Source: Tolypeutes matacus
Taxonomy: Eukaryota > Chordata > Mammalia > Cingulata > Chlamyphoridae
Assembly (NCBI GenBank): GCA_026826555.1
Contig: JAKSZT010054335.1
Location: 2,982,526-3,046,525 of the forward strand
Length of the DNA: 64,000 nt
Direction: 5' to 3'
The position numbers and the translations under genes are program-made. Below, one piece after another: positions 31,301-43,194 of the stretch. The notes beneath the pieces are model-generated. The model made no database searches and was not told the DNA's origin. It saw only the letters and a list, made by a program, of their open reading frames with translations. Numbering within the stretch: the first letter of the stretch is position 1; every line of letters starts with the position of its first letter.

Positions 31301-31570
31301 CTGTGAGCTCTGTTAATGTGCTTTTAATAGAGTCCTTTCCTACTTACTCAGCCAGGGTCAACTTCTCATCATCAGATACCTGGCAGATACAGAAATTGGG
31401 ACCAGAAGTACTTGCCAGCTACAGAACCTTGGTGCGGAATGTGGGATCAGTTATCTTAGAGGATCCAGTAGCACTAAAGAATGGGATCATGCAGCCCATA
31501 GCTTGGGTTTTGAGACAGTGAATTAAGCTATTTCCTGGGGTTGCCTGGGATAAAGAGACAGTTGCAAAAT
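31300..31570 (+). repeat. Possible MaLR/ERVL internal fragment
   Basis: 'acagaaattgggaccagaag' resembles the stretch just downstream of the 5' LTR in MaLR/ERVL elements. No attached LTR is clear. Low confidence. Confidence 0.3.
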
Positions 31571-33364
31571 AAGGACCAGGCTGACCTGAAGTGTGGTGCA
31601 AGTGGACACCCCTGGGCACAAGCCTCCAAGACAGAGGGCATGGACCGTGGGAGCCGAGCTCAGAAGGGGCAGATGAGTCAGCGATAGCTATGCTCTTGCT
31701 TCTTCAGTCACAGGCATTTCTCCGTGTGTGGAAAATCAGACGTAAAGTAGGATGGATGACTTGCTACCATATTTGGCTTCCTCCTGCCCTTGGAGCAGAT
31801 AGAAAAGGATGTTTTGCTACGAACAATTGACTTGACGTCAGATGCTTTGATCATTTTGGTCTTCAAGACAGATGAGGAGTGGTGCCTTGGCTCTGTGGTT
31901 ATTTGGGAAGTTTCTGCTAATTCCAACAGTCTGAGGCCCAAAGGAAGTCCAGCATAAACCCGCCCGCTGCCAGGCTCAACCCACACTGCTGCAAGTCTCT
32001 GGAGCAGCAGGGTGAGCTCATTCAACCCGTGTGTGCCACCTTCCCGCGTCACAGGTATTTTTACCCGTGTGGAACACCCACGCAGCCCCTGGGCGACCCG
32101 AGCGAGGGTCTATGAGTCACCTGCAAAACTGCAGGATGTGCCACTGGGACTGTTTTTTTTTTTTGAAAGACTTGGAGTTGGAAGAAAAAAGCAGGTTTCT
32201 TGGTTACTACTTGTGCTCTGCAACATACTGAGCCTAAAACCCAGGAGCTGGAGTGAGCTGCCTGAGGTAGCTCCAGGTCCCCACCTGGCTCCACTGGGGA
32301 GGTAGGCAGACACCAGGACAGGTGAAGGGAGAAGGCTGAGCAGCTCCGTGGCAGTTCCCAAGGGGCTATGGAGAGTCCTCAAAGTGCAGGGACTACCCCT
32401 GTGTGATTACAGTACATTGCGGGGAGGGTGGAAGGAGAGCTGTAGGAGAGCAGGAAAGGCTGCCATTTGGGCTCGGAAGACAATCATTCTCGTTCTAGTT
32501 TTGATATTTACTGACTACGTTTCCCTGCGACAGTTACCCTCTCCTTCCAGCTGCTCTTCCTTTTCCGTAAAGCTATGAGAAGAATCCGCAGCTTGCAGCG
32601 TCTCTGGGAAGTGTCACACGAGGGCTTATGGGAAAGAGCTTTACAAACTGTAATGTGTTGGTCAGACCAGCAGTTGTTTGCTGAAGACTAAAAGAGGCAC
32701 CTGCACGCCTCCGGTATCTCCTCTCCCATCTAGGCAGGGTTCCTGGGCCTAACAAAATAGGCCAGGCAAACTCCCACGATGCCCGGGGAGAGGCACTACT
32801 TCCTAGTAAACAACCCTTCAGTCATCACTTCTGTCGCCCCGTCACTTAGTTCTCCTCAGTTTCGTTATGGAAGAGTTTTTGGGGGGAGCATTTAACTGAT
32901 ACTGCTCGTGTGTGCAGCTGAGTGCTCGGGGGGGTGGGTCGGAGGGGATCTGGGTTATGGAAACAATTAAATCTGAGCCTGTTCTGCCATCAAGATCCTC
33001 CTCTGTGGCCCCATGATTGTAAATATGCTGTGTCCCAGCAAAGCCAGGATGCCAATCCATGTCTGCAGCAAAAAAGGAAGGCTGGGAAGCTGCTTGAGCA
33101 GGCTCTGGTTTACACTTCTCAAAGACAGCTATTCAAAGAGAGGTTTTTGCCTCTTTTGCGCATAGTCAGCAAATGAAAATGTTTGCGTTGACCAGTTCTA
33201 ACCACACCAGAATAAGAGACTTAAACAAGCCTTTCTTTTGATGAGCTCTCAAAGAAAGACCTTTGTTTCCTTGACAAGCACATTTTCAGCCTCTTTGCAG
33301 GTGTCTGACCTCAAGCAAGGAACAGTGGGCAGGGTCTAAATGCACGGGAGCATTCGGGTTCTTG
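31571..33364. other. Unique sequence, no supported gene
   Basis: 1.8 kb without a repeat I can name beyond short T runs. Several overlapping small frames have no domain. Confidence 0.4.
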
Positions 33365-33545
33365 ATTTACAGAGCGCTAGATAAGAGCACTGGACTTGGA
33401 GCTAAATGTCCCTGGCCAAGTTATTTAACCTCTGGGGAACTTTGTTTCTTTGTCTTTAAAAAGGAAATTCAAAACATGGTTATGAAGATGAAAAGAAAAA
33501 ATAGTTGAGGGCTTCCAGTACATAACCAAGCATAGGGAACAGATT
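33365..33545 (+). repeat. MIR SINE
   Basis: 'agataagagcactggacttg', 'ccaagttatttaacctctg' and 'tttctttgtctttaaaaagg' follow MIR order. Confidence 0.65.
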
Positions 33546-33609
33546 ATGACAATGCATTTGTGGAATGTTAGAGTTGGAAGAAACCTTAGAAATACTGTAG
33601 CTGGTCTCC

Positions 33610-34035
33610 TAAACCTTCCCCTTCCCCCACCAATGAGCCTCTCAGCATTCATGCCTCACAGTACTCACACCCTTAGACCATAAGAAGTCTGGAAGCTTCC
33701 ATGACTGGGTCCTGGAACACAGCTACCATGCTGTGAGAAGCCCAGCCTACATGGAAAAGCCAAGTGGGAGCACTCCCATCGACAGTCCCTGCTGAGCTCC
33801 CAGCCAACAGCCGGAATCAACTGCCAGCCTCGAGAGTGCGCCATCTTGGATGGCCAGCCCGGTGGCACCTGGTAACGACTCCTGCCCCAGGCAAGATCTG
33901 ATGGCAACTGCGTGAGAGACCCAAGTAGGAATTGCGAGAGCCCAGCACAACCCACAGACGAGTGAGTGACAATAATTGTTTTAGCTACTAGGTTTTAGAA
34001 TGGTTTGTTAGCAGCAGTAAAAATCCAGAACAGAA
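33610..34035 (+). mobile_element. MLT1-like LTR fossil
   Basis: 'gctgagctcccagccaacag', 'cggaatcaactgccagcctc' and 'gttttagctactaggtttta' followed by 'ggtttgttagcagcagtaa' fit an MLT1 variant. Confidence 0.6.
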
Positions 34036-34520
34036 ATCTTCTTTTTCAGTGGGTATTAAAACAGATGAATCTGGATTGACTTGGCAAAGTGAAACAGGAT
34101 CATAGAGCTTTCTCCCGTAATTACTAAGGAAATAACAAAAACAGTAAAACTAACCAAATAAATAAACAAACCAGCAAAATTTACCAGTAGCAGCCAAACA
34201 AGGGCATAGTCTAATTATATAAAAACTCAAGACAAAGGGGGAAAAAGAACCGAGATGATGAAGTACAGCCTATCTCCCACACGTGGCTCTGGTGAGCCAA
34301 CAGAATCCTGAGAATTCTACTCATAGCCCCCAAAAGGAGAGAAGTGACACCTTCTTTTCCTTCTTCTATTTGGGTGGGTGGGGGTGAGAGAGTAGTGGAA
34401 ATTACCACTGATAAGAGAAAGGTAAAACTGGGGAGATAATTTCTCAGATAAAAGTAAAGGCTTCAGGACTCCACTATGAATTAGGGAAACAACTCTCCCC
34501 TGCCCCAGGCTCTCAGGTTA
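34036..34520. other. No recognised feature
   Basis: AT-rich sequence, possibly part of the repeat to its right. Confidence 0.35.
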
Positions 34521-35111
34521 CCAAAAAGTGCATAAAACAAGAAACACTTGTAGAAAAATGTTCACAGAATATAGACTGTGTGCACATGACAGTCCATGTC
34601 CAACAGGACCAAGTCAACAGGAACAACATGTTAAGTGTGAACTTGTACTACAAGGAGGAAAAGAACAAAGCATGCAAATGTCAGGTGAAGAGCAGACACT
34701 GAAAGAAAGCACAACTCAAAGAACAAGAAAATTCCTCGTGAAAGGCCTTTCTAATAGGGCCATGAAGTCAATGAAACAGGAACTGAAAGGTGAATGGATA
34801 AATCAGCATGCTGAAATTAAATAGATCTTTCAGACTGAGAAGGCAAATTGAGGACCCACACATACCATTAAAGAATTAAAAATATTAGAAGCACTGAGAA
34901 ACAGAAAATAGAAGGCTCAAAATCAGCTTGCTATCATATAAGAAATTCTAATCATCATAGCAATCCATGCAAGAGGAAAAATACAAAGATATTAACGCAA
35001 TTAGAGAGAAGATATATTTTCTGCAAAGACAAGTCAAAATAAAGAAAATTATAATGCCTGAGGAAGAAAAGCCAACAATCTGAACATCCTGAAATCTTCT
35101 AAGAAATATCT
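34521..35111 (+). repeat. Probable old L1-type fragment
   Basis: A-rich plus strand with protein-like phrases such as 'ggtgaatggataaatcagca' and 'tctttcagactgagaaggca' suggests the 5' half of an old L1. Not classified further. Confidence 0.4.
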
Positions 35112-35258
35112 TGGGAAGCCGCTGTGGCTCAATCAGTAGGGCTCCCGTTTACCATATGGGAGGCCCCGGGTTCGGTTCCCGGGGCCTCCTGGTGAAGGCA
35201 AGCCCGCCCGCACGGGCGTGGTTAGCTGACCCAGTGAGCAAAGCAGCAAGGGGGGGGG
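35112..35258 (+). mobile_element. DAS SINE, full monomer, cut by a gap
   Basis: Identical in plan to the 18977 copy ('gggaagccgctgtggctcaa', B box, 'cgcccgcacgggcgtggtt', 'agcagcaag') and ends in a G run at the start of the 400-N gap. The tail is missing from the assembly. Confidence 0.92.
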
Positions 35259-35658
35259 NNNNNNNNNNNNNNNNNNNNNNNNNNNNNNNNNNNNNNNNNN
35301 NNNNNNNNNNNNNNNNNNNNNNNNNNNNNNNNNNNNNNNNNNNNNNNNNNNNNNNNNNNNNNNNNNNNNNNNNNNNNNNNNNNNNNNNNNNNNNNNNNNN
35401 NNNNNNNNNNNNNNNNNNNNNNNNNNNNNNNNNNNNNNNNNNNNNNNNNNNNNNNNNNNNNNNNNNNNNNNNNNNNNNNNNNNNNNNNNNNNNNNNNNNN
35501 NNNNNNNNNNNNNNNNNNNNNNNNNNNNNNNNNNNNNNNNNNNNNNNNNNNNNNNNNNNNNNNNNNNNNNNNNNNNNNNNNNNNNNNNNNNNNNNNNNNN
35601 NNNNNNNNNNNNNNNNNNNNNNNNNNNNNNNNNNNNNNNNNNNNNNNNNNNNNNNNNN
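35259..35658. other. Assembly gap (400 N)
   Basis: It begins exactly in the poly(G) run of a DAS copy. Open frames computed through the gap are meaningless. Confidence 0.99.
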
Positions 35659-35847
35659 AAATATGCATGTGCACACACACACTCACTCACATATATAAAC
35701 ACCCTTTATTTTTATTTTATTTATTTATTTTTGTATGTGGTAACATCTGTTTGACAGAGATCTGTTTAATGAATAAGGAGAGCTTTTATATTCAACAGAG
35801 AGGACGTTCAACATTTTAAATTGTCTGACTCCTCTTTACTCTGTCCC
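35659..35847. other. (CA)n and T/A-rich stretch
   Basis: Right edge of the gap starts in 'gcacacacacactcactcac', then a T-rich 'tttattttatttatttattt'. No gene. Confidence 0.6.
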
Positions 35848-35925
35848 TGTATTAGTCAGCCAAAGGGATGCTGATGCAAAATACCAGAAATCTGCTGGCC
35901 TTTATAAAGGGCCCTTTAGAGCGAT
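35848..35925 (-). repeat. MaLR-like LTR 3' end fragment
   Basis: 'ctgtattagtcagccaaagg', 'gatgctgatgcaaaatacca' and 'gcctttataaagggccc' are the reversed terminus of the LTR family at 26558, 28559 and 54338. Confidence 0.75.
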
Positions 35926-36477
35926 GAAATCGTCTGCGAGAAAGTAAGGGAACTACCTGTGACTCATAAAATCAGCAGGAACACCCGCTTTTGCAGATGA
36001 GCACCAAAAAGAACTTCCCAACTTGAGATCGTCTGCAGAGAAGAGTGGCTTGGACCTTCCTTACAGAGAAGCATTCTGGGGTCTTGGGACGTGCATTAAG
36101 GATGGGACAAGGGACAGGCCTCAGACCTGAACAGCAATATAAGTCCAGAGCAGGAAAACTTTGCATATATGCAGGACTTAGAAAGGGATACACCCTGGAA
36201 AAACAGGTGAAGGCGAAGAAATCCTGCCTAGAAGAGGCTGACTGTGAGCAAGTGGCCCAGTCAATTCTGGTGGAGGAGAAAAAGAAAATAACACTTCCTC
36301 TGAGATTTCAAGGTCACTAGCCATCCCTTATATAGCTCTGAGGCCTGAACATACATTAACTACAGAAAAAACATAACTTGAGAATTTTCAATTTAAAGTG
36401 GATCCAGATCTGTAGGACCCAAAACTTCTGACACAGATAAACATGTACTTTCAACAGGCCTTATAAAAAACTCCTTC
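35926..36477. other. No recognised feature
   Basis: Unique-looking sequence. The open plus frame at 36045-36320 has no recognisable domain. Confidence 0.4.
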
Positions 36478-36560
36478 AGGTTCATGTATGAATGATAGAC
36501 TTCAATCAATTCTTTTTAAAATTAAAAACAACAACAACAACAACAACAAAAAAAAAAACA
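36478..36560 (+). repeat. Tail-only copy of the composite retroposon and (AAC)n
   Basis: 'ggttcatgtatgaatgatag' and 'acttcaatcaattc' equal the last 40 bp of the tail at 37712, followed by an (AAC)n expansion (36527-36552). It is a severely 5'-truncated insertion. Confidence 0.65.
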
Positions 36561-38535
36561 CTTCAGGGAAAGTCTTATCATATATAAGCTCACAATATAT
36601 AATAGAAAATATCCAAATAAACAAACCACCATGAGTGAGAGCTGGCAGAAAAATAGAGTTTTACTCACAACGATTAGATGTTGGAATGATCAAATATTAA
36701 ATACTATTTTAATATGATTAAGTAAATAACAGAAAGAATTTTAAAGTGAATAAGAATTGTGAATATTCTCACTGTCCTGATTTTGTGATAATCAGGGTAG
36801 GCTAAACATTTGCTATATTAGAAACCATGCGTGTGTTCCAAGACCTAGTTTTTCTCCCTAAGTCTGGTTTTTAGAATGCTGGTGATAAACCAAGCCTGAT
36901 TTATTATATGACCTTCCTGTATGGAAAATGACTGTAACTCTAGGCATCCTTGCTTAACCTTAAGAGACACAGCAGGGGGATGGATGTGGCTCAAATGGTT
37001 GGGCATCCGTCTCCCACATGGAGGGACCTGGGTTTGATCCCCAGGACCTCCCAGTAAAAAGAAAAAAGAGAAAAATATAGAAGGCGCGTGGGCCACGAGG
37101 ACCCATGTGCGGGTGAGCTCCCCAGGCCCCGCACATGGGTGGACTGTCAGGCCTCCATGTATGAGTGAGCTCTCAGGCCCCACAAGCCATGCAGCAAGAT
37201 GATGACATAACAGGAGAGTGACACAGGGAGAGCCAAGACGAGACATGCCGAAAAACCAGGAACTAAGGTAGTACAGGTGGTAGGATGCCTCTCTCTCACA
37301 TCAGAGGTTCCAAGGATCAAATCCCAGTGAAGACAGGAGAAGAAGGATGAGAAAAGTGGGCATGAAACAGACACAGAGTATTGTCCAGCAAATGGACACA
37401 AAAACAGCAAAAATGGAGGTGGGGGGGTAAAAATGGATAAAAGTAAATAATAAATAATAAATTCTAAAAAAAAAAAAGTATAGGGGAGTAAGATACGGAC
37501 TGTAGTTAGTAGTAATACTTTGACGATGTGCTTTCATAATTTCTTAACAAATGTTTCATAACAATACAAAGTATTTGTGGTGGGGTGATATGTGGGAGCC
37601 CTGTATGATGTTATGCATGTTTGTTTTGTAAGTTTACAATGTTTACTGAACACTTATTGTTTATGTATGTTCATGTATGAACGATATACTTCAACAAATT
37701 GTTTTTTTTTTTAAAAGTGAATTAGAAGCAAAGACTATAAAAAAGAAGTGAATAAGAAGCAAAGATTATAAAAAAGAGCAGACATATTATAAAAGAACCA
37801 AACAAAACTTCTGGAAATAAAGAATATAATAATACAAAATTAAAATATCTATAAAAGAGTCAAAAAGCAAAATACACACAGGTGAAGAGAGAATCAGTGA
37901 ACTCAAATACGGATCTGAAGAAATTACACATAATGCAGTTCAGACAAAAATATGAAAAACTCTAGTTAAGAAAAACAGAGGATGGAGTGAGAAATCTGAC
38001 ATAGATTTAATTAGCATTCTAAAGCAGATAGTAGAGAGAATGGGGGAGGAAATAGAAGCAATATTTAAAGAGATAATAGCTGAGTATTCTGCAGAATTGG
38101 GTAAAGATAGAAATCTTCATGTTTAGAAAGTTCAAAAAAGCCCAAACAGGATAAATCATATGAAGGTCATACCCAGGTATATCATAGTTAAACTATAGAT
38201 TGTCAAAGACAACAAGATCATCATAAAAGACATCTGAAAGAAAAGACAGATTATCCACAAAGGAACACCTTTAGATAAACATCTGCCTTCTCAGCAGCAA
38301 ACGTGGAAGTCAGAAGAGAGTGGAATAATGTTTCCAAAGCATTGAAAGAAAAAGCTGTCAACTAGATTATTAAATCCAGTACATCTCTATTTCTGGAATG
38401 AGTGAGATAAAGATACTCCAGTAATGAAAACTTTGAAAGAATTTACCAGCAATAAATCCTCACTAAAGAAAGTTCTAAGGATGTTCTTCAGGAAGGAGTA
38501 GTATACCCCAGAATGAAAACCTGAAATGAAAGGAG
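36561..38535 (+). mobile_element. Old L1/HAL1-like 5' half, interrupted
   Basis: 'aacaaaccaccatgagtgag', 'ttagatgttggaatgatcaa' lie left of the composite insertion. To the right, 'aaaagaaccaaacaaaactt', 'ggtgaagagagaatcagtga', 'ttaaagagataatagctgag', 'gaaaagacagattatccac' and 'gaggatgttcttcaggaagg'-like text follow L1 ORF1 order. No open frame survives. HAL1 or L1ME are both possible. Confidence 0.65.
36975..37712 (+). mobile_element. Composite retroposon: DAS modules plus LINE-like tail
   Basis: Same module order as the minus-strand copy at 20.1-20.7 kb: DAS head 'ggggatggatgtggctcaaa', 'ggacctcccagtaaaa', a variable spacer containing 'gggtgagctcc' and 'gagctctcaggcccc' repeats, 'gatgatgacataacaggaga', 'caagacgagacatgccgaaa', second head 'ccaggaactaaggtagtac', A-rich segment 'aaataataaataataaattc', then the tail with 'ggactgtagttagtagtaat', 'gatgttatgcatgtttgttt', 'gtttactgaacacttattg' and 'tacttcaacaaattg'. 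It is inserted in an old L1. Confidence 0.87.
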
Positions 38536-38663
38536 TTGACTGAGAGGTGGAAGCATTTTTTCCACCCCACAATATCCTCCCTGATTCCTACTATTTCCTT
38601 CCTTCTCCTCTGAGATAGAATGTCCTTCACTTTCTTGCTCACATGGAAAATATGACAGAAACG

Positions 38664-38758
38664 AAGAGTGGATGTAGCTCAGTGATTGAGTGTCCACTTC
38701 ACACGTATGAGGTTCCGGGTTCAATCCTTGGTACCTCCTAAAAAAAAAGAAAAGAAAA
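38664..38758 (+). mobile_element. DAS SINE, short form
   Basis: 'agtggatgtagctcagtgat', B box 'ccgggttcaatccttgg', poly(A) with interruptions. Confidence 0.87.
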
Positions 38759-38770
38759 CATGTACTCATC

Positions 38771-38960
38771 TTCCAGGAACTCCCTCTTCTATGAATTCCT
38801 CCCTGTCCCCCCACCTAGAACTGATGCCTCTTTCTTTGAGCACTCATTGAACCTTCTACAAACTGTCAGAACATTCTCCTTCACTTATTCATCTGCGTTC
38901 CCCTTCTACACTGTGGGTTCTAGATTTTAGGTTTGATCTCCGCATCCCCAGCGTAGACTT
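38771..38960 (+). repeat. L2-like fragment
   Basis: 'ttctatgaattcctccctgt', 'tttgagcactcattgaacct' and 'catccccagcgtagactttc' resemble the L2 3' region. Confidence 0.4.
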
Positions 38961-40185
38961 TCAGCGTCAACAATGGCTCTGTCTTAGTAATGGAATTTTT
39001 ACATCAATAAGCTCGTCATTGTTTAGAGAAAGAACAAATCTTAAAATATTTTGGAAATAGAACAGAGCGAACAATAGTCTCAAATATTACGGGTAAAAAC
39101 AGCCATTCCCATGGGAGCCCCAGAGAAATTCCCAGCTTGGAATTAATAAATATAACTTTGCTATCGTCAGGACCATTCGCTAAAGAACTGCATTTGCAAC
39201 AGTGGGGCTACCGGGGCCTCTAGCTCCTCTCCCCTTTCTCTTCCTCCTGTAAGTGGAGTTATGGCCATGAGGGCTCTCTCCTGAATAAAACCTCTGAAGA
39301 ACTGGGGTACCTTCCTGGGGTGGGCGCTGGGTTAGGTTGCAGGGGCCTGAGAGAACGGCAAAGCAGGACAGAGTCTGCAGCCGTGGAATGGAAGGTCAGA
39401 CACAGCAGAGGTGGAGAAGGGTGTGGGAGGAACAGTGGCCCCCCCCAGCGTGAGAGCCTCAGGGTACAGTGCTCCTCACCGCAGCACCGTGCAAGCATCC
39501 AGCCTGCCTGTGCTCCTCGTGCCCCATTCACCTCGGAAAATGCCACCGTGAGGGGCGGCGCGACAGCCCCCCGTGGCAGCCTCAGCTGGGGAGCCAGGGA
39601 GACGAGCGCCCCTCCACGCCCTGCCCACACCTGGGCACAGGGAAGAGCTGACGGCGAGGACGGAGGGAGCCCTGCTGGGCTGAAGGACGCGTGGCCTTTT
39701 CCTCTTCGGTGAGTTCTGTAGGCCTTGGAGGCTCTGGTACAACCCCAGGGCCGGGTGGGGAAGCAGCCGAAAATTGGCTGCCTTAGAGGTGAGACACATA
39801 AACTAAAATTGCTGTAATTTAGGAACAGTGAAGAACATGAGATTTCTTCCACTGACAGATTACGGGGCAAGTCACACTTGCTTTACAGGGAAGACTAAAT
39901 TGTCTTTACAGAACAGAATGGAGGGAAGTGCTGTGAGTGTCACTGAACAACTCAGCCTCTACCACCAGGGGCTGAGGAAGGATGAAGAGACACGTGTCTC
40001 TTCCAGAGCACTGGAAGACTGGGAATTCAGGAACTCTTAGGAGCTTACCGCTGAGGAATGAAACGGCATGGGAGCGCGGCGATGGCAGACAGCTCTTCCC
40101 CTTAGACCTTCCTAGGGGCTCGATTTTGTTTTGATCAGGTGCGTGTTTCGCTAATAACCACGACAATACTAATTAGGTAAATTGT
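38961..40185. other. Unique sequence, no supported gene
   Basis: GC-rich with a few CpGs at 39440-39690. The minus frame 39259-39870 (203 codons) and plus frame 39320-39712 overlap each other and have no recognisable domain; composition explains both. Confidence 0.4.
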
Positions 40186-40187
40186 TG

Positions 40188-40388
40188 AAAACCAAAAATA
40201 AAAGGTGTCACCATTAACTGGGAACTGTTACATCAATTGTAGTGCTTCCCAACAGTGGACTACTGCACAACGTCGAGAAAGAGAAGGTGACGGGCAGAGA
40301 TGGAGAGAAATCCGCGAAGATATTCAGGTGAAAAAATAAAACGAGATTGAACAGTGTGGATGTTATGATGCCATTTGTGGCTTTAAAA
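40188..40388 (+). repeat. Old L1M 3' fragment
   Basis: 'ggaactgttacatcaattgt', 'cccaacagtggactactgca', 'gttatgatgccatttgtggc' follow the L1M 3' end order. Confidence 0.55.
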
Positions 40389-40397
40389 CTCTCTCTC

Positions 40398-40488
40398 AGG
40401 TTGTGGATGTAGCTCGGGTGGTTGAGCGCCTGCTTCCCATGGACAAAGTCTTGGGTTCAATTCCTAGTACCTCCTTAAGAAAAAGAAT
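40398..40488 (+). mobile_element. DAS SINE, short form
   Basis: 'tgtggatgtagctcgggtgg', B box 'ttgggttcaattcctag', A-rich tail. Flanked by similar CT-rich text ('ctctctc'). Confidence 0.87.
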
Positions 40489-40489
40489 C

Positions 40490-41224
40490 TCTCTTCCTCT
40501 CTCTCATCATTTTTGTTCTAACAAGTGGCAGAGACTCTGCTTTTCAGCAAAAAGAAGAAGTGCATTAGATTCCACAGCTCTTGAAGTCCAGGAGCTGATC
40601 TGGAGCTTCCAGCACAGCTCAATTCAGGGGGGTCATACCCTCCCAGCTGAGCAACCCCAGGGGACAGGCAGCTCCTTGTCCCCCCTGACTGCCCCGCCCT
40701 GGCCTGGAGTGAGGTGCAGAGCTCTATGGACATGTCCTTGTTAGTGGGGGCAGGCTCAGTCCCCCTCGACGGAGCCTCCGAGGCTGACTGAAGATACGAC
40801 CTAGGGGTTCCTCAAGGTAAACGGTGCTGTTTCCAGGAGGAGGGGAAGGGGTTGTGGAGGGATCACTCAGTGTCCACCCATGGACACCCATGTGGCATCG
40901 TTCTGTACGGCTGGAGAAGATCTGGAAGGAAGCACTTGAGGAGGAGCAGTTTCACTTTCTGAACAGCTTACGCAAACTCAAGGGATGAATGGTCATTACA
41001 TCCCCCAGATGGTTTCTCTCGAGGACCAGTGGCTGTAAAACTCCACCTTAGTCAAAGCGCAAATGGCAAAAACCCACTCAAATGGGCTTCAGCAGGAAGT
41101 GGGGTGGGGTTGCCAAAAGGATCCGAGGGTCTAACAAAATGCTCAGGCTGGGGGACAGACACATTTGCTCTTCTCCCATGCTGAGGAATGTCTCACATGG
41201 GGCTAGAGCCCAGAACTCTCTCTG
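40490..41224. other. No recognised feature
   Basis: Unique-looking sequence; nothing supported. Confidence 0.4.
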
Positions 41225-41415
41225 TGGCTCTTTCCTCTTTAATTTTTAAATTAATTTTGAGGTATAATTTACGTAAAATGAAATGCACAGGTTTTAAGTG
41301 TATAGGTGGGTGAGCTTTGGCAAATGTATACACCCATATAACACCATCCAAACTAGACACCGAGCTTCCATCACCCCTGGCCCTTGCTGTTCTACCCCCA
41401 CCCCTGCCCCAGGAA
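41225..41415 (-). repeat. L1M 3' UTR fragment
   Basis: Antisense 'ttaattttgaggtataattt', 'caggttttaagtgtatagg', 'caaatgtatacacccatata' and 'cttccatcacccctggccc' are standard L1M 3' UTR text. Confidence 0.75.
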
Positions 41416-42499
41416 ACTGAAGCTCTGACTTCTATAAGCAAAGGTAAGTCGTGTCCGTTTTAGGACTTCGCACCCCTCTGAGTCCGCCAGCGGCCCTTCC
41501 TGGGTCGCACATCCCGCAGGCCTCTGCAGGACTTCGCGGCTCTTCTCTCTTTGCCGACTTCCCGCCTGTACATGGCCATACGTGGGGTGGAAGTGGTCAT
41601 CCCCAAGCCTCCAAGGCCACATGTCCTTGTCAAGTGATCAAGAGGGACTCATTTCATTTCTAAGTGATGACATAGATTTCTGGAAGATAAGATTTGATGG
41701 TCTCGTTTAAGCTAATTAGAAAAGCCATTTAGAAGCTGTACTCACCAAGCATGTTGATGGAAAGGTTGAGGTGTTGCTGAAAAGAGAGAGCCTGGCATGT
41801 TTCCTTGGCAGGAGTAGGGCCTTTTCATGTGGGCAGGGGAAAGAAACCATCAGTTATTGGCTCTGTTGCTTGCCATATGCTGACCCATTGCATCTCACAT
41901 TGGGCATGTGAGGTAGTGAAAGAGGGGCTCAGAGCAAGCCACCCCACAACCCACAGTGCTTTCTCTGCTAGAGAATAGGCCAAGGGGTACTCAAGCAATC
42001 CCTAGTCTTTGCTCAGAAAAGCAGGCCTGGATCTGCTCCAATAATTACACAATACTCAATCAGCATTCCAGAGCTCTGTCCCTCAGACTTGGGCACAAGG
42101 CCTGTGGCCTGGAAGACAGCGAGGACAGGGTGTTCCCAAAACCCGCCTCCAAGGTGGAGGCTTCTGGACGGCCGGATTAACCCTGGGCCTCCTGGGACCG
42201 TCACAGAATGTATCCCGAGAACTAATCAACTGACCTGCGGAATCGTCATTTCTCGTTCCGGAGGCTGAGGAGGGCCAGCCGGAAGCAGTGAAGTGGGGTC
42301 AGCCTCATTGGCATGGGCTGTTCCAGCTGGCAGCAGTGGGTCCGCAGAAGCAGCTGCTCCCTGAAGCCACCATCCTGAGACCCTGTGGCGTGGGGGTCCA
42401 AGGATGTGGCTTCTACGGAATGGAGCGCAGAGCCCTTCCTGCTTGCTTCTCCAGGCCAGCGGGCATCTTGTTCAGTCCCAGTGCTGTCTCTTCCTGTTG
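41416..42499. other. Unique sequence, no supported gene
   Basis: 1.1 kb without a repeat or gene I can support. Confidence 0.4.
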
Positions 42500-42650
42500 G
42501 TATAACCCAGAATGAGTGACCTGACGTGTCTCTATGCCTCAGTTTCCCCCATCTGTAAAATGGAGATCATTGGTTGTGAAAATTAAATAAATGTGTGCAA
42601 AGTGCTAGCCATGGTGTCGACACAGAGCAGGTACTCAGTGAAGGTTCACA
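42500..42650 (+). repeat. MIR SINE
   Basis: 'ctatgcctcagtttccccca', 'tctgtaaaatggagatcatt' and 'agagcaggtactcagtgaag' follow MIR order. Confidence 0.78.
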
Positions 42651-42754
42651 ACGGCCCACAACCGAAACCCTGCTTCCCAAACGTACACATGAGGAGGGAG
42701 AGGGGCACGCACCGCCACAGGGGGAGGGTCAGCAAATGGCAGCGCAGCTGCTCA

Positions 42755-42850
42755 GAGAACTATGCCGCCATTAACAAGAAAGGGTTATGAAAACTACTCA
42801 GCAACTTGGAGAACTTACAAGAGTGAAAACCGGATCCAAACTCGCAGGTT
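42755..42850 (+). repeat. Old L1M fragment
   Basis: 'aactatgccgccattaacaa' and 'gttatgaaaactactcagca' resemble the L1M 3' region. Confidence 0.4.
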
Positions 42851-43194
42851 CAACTCTGCAGAGGAAAATGCACTTAAATGGCATTAGGGACTCTATTAGG
42901 GAGTGGGCTTTGGATTACTTTCAAGCTTTAGTATTTTTATAGATAACTTGAATCTCCCCAGACCTCGCCAAACCGTAAACGGGTTGCGGGTGGGTCGCAG
43001 CAGCAGTAACAAGCAGCTCGGCCCCCGCCAGGGCCCCGGATTGAGAGTGGCTGAGCGGAGAGCCCCATCACGGAGGCTCAGGGGCACCGAGTGCCGCACT
43101 CAGTCCATAAAGTCTTCCATGGAATCAGAAACGCAGCAGCAGTAAATGGGCCTTGTGCCTGCCATCCCAGACCTAGAGACTCCAGTTTGCCTAT

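Noticed and set aside
35111..35702. Open frames of 154-195 codons across the N gap
   Set aside because: They are created by translating N; there is no sequence there.
39259..39870. 203-codon minus-strand frame and its plus-strand partner at 39320-39712
   Set aside because: Opposite-strand overlap and composition explain both; no domain is visible.
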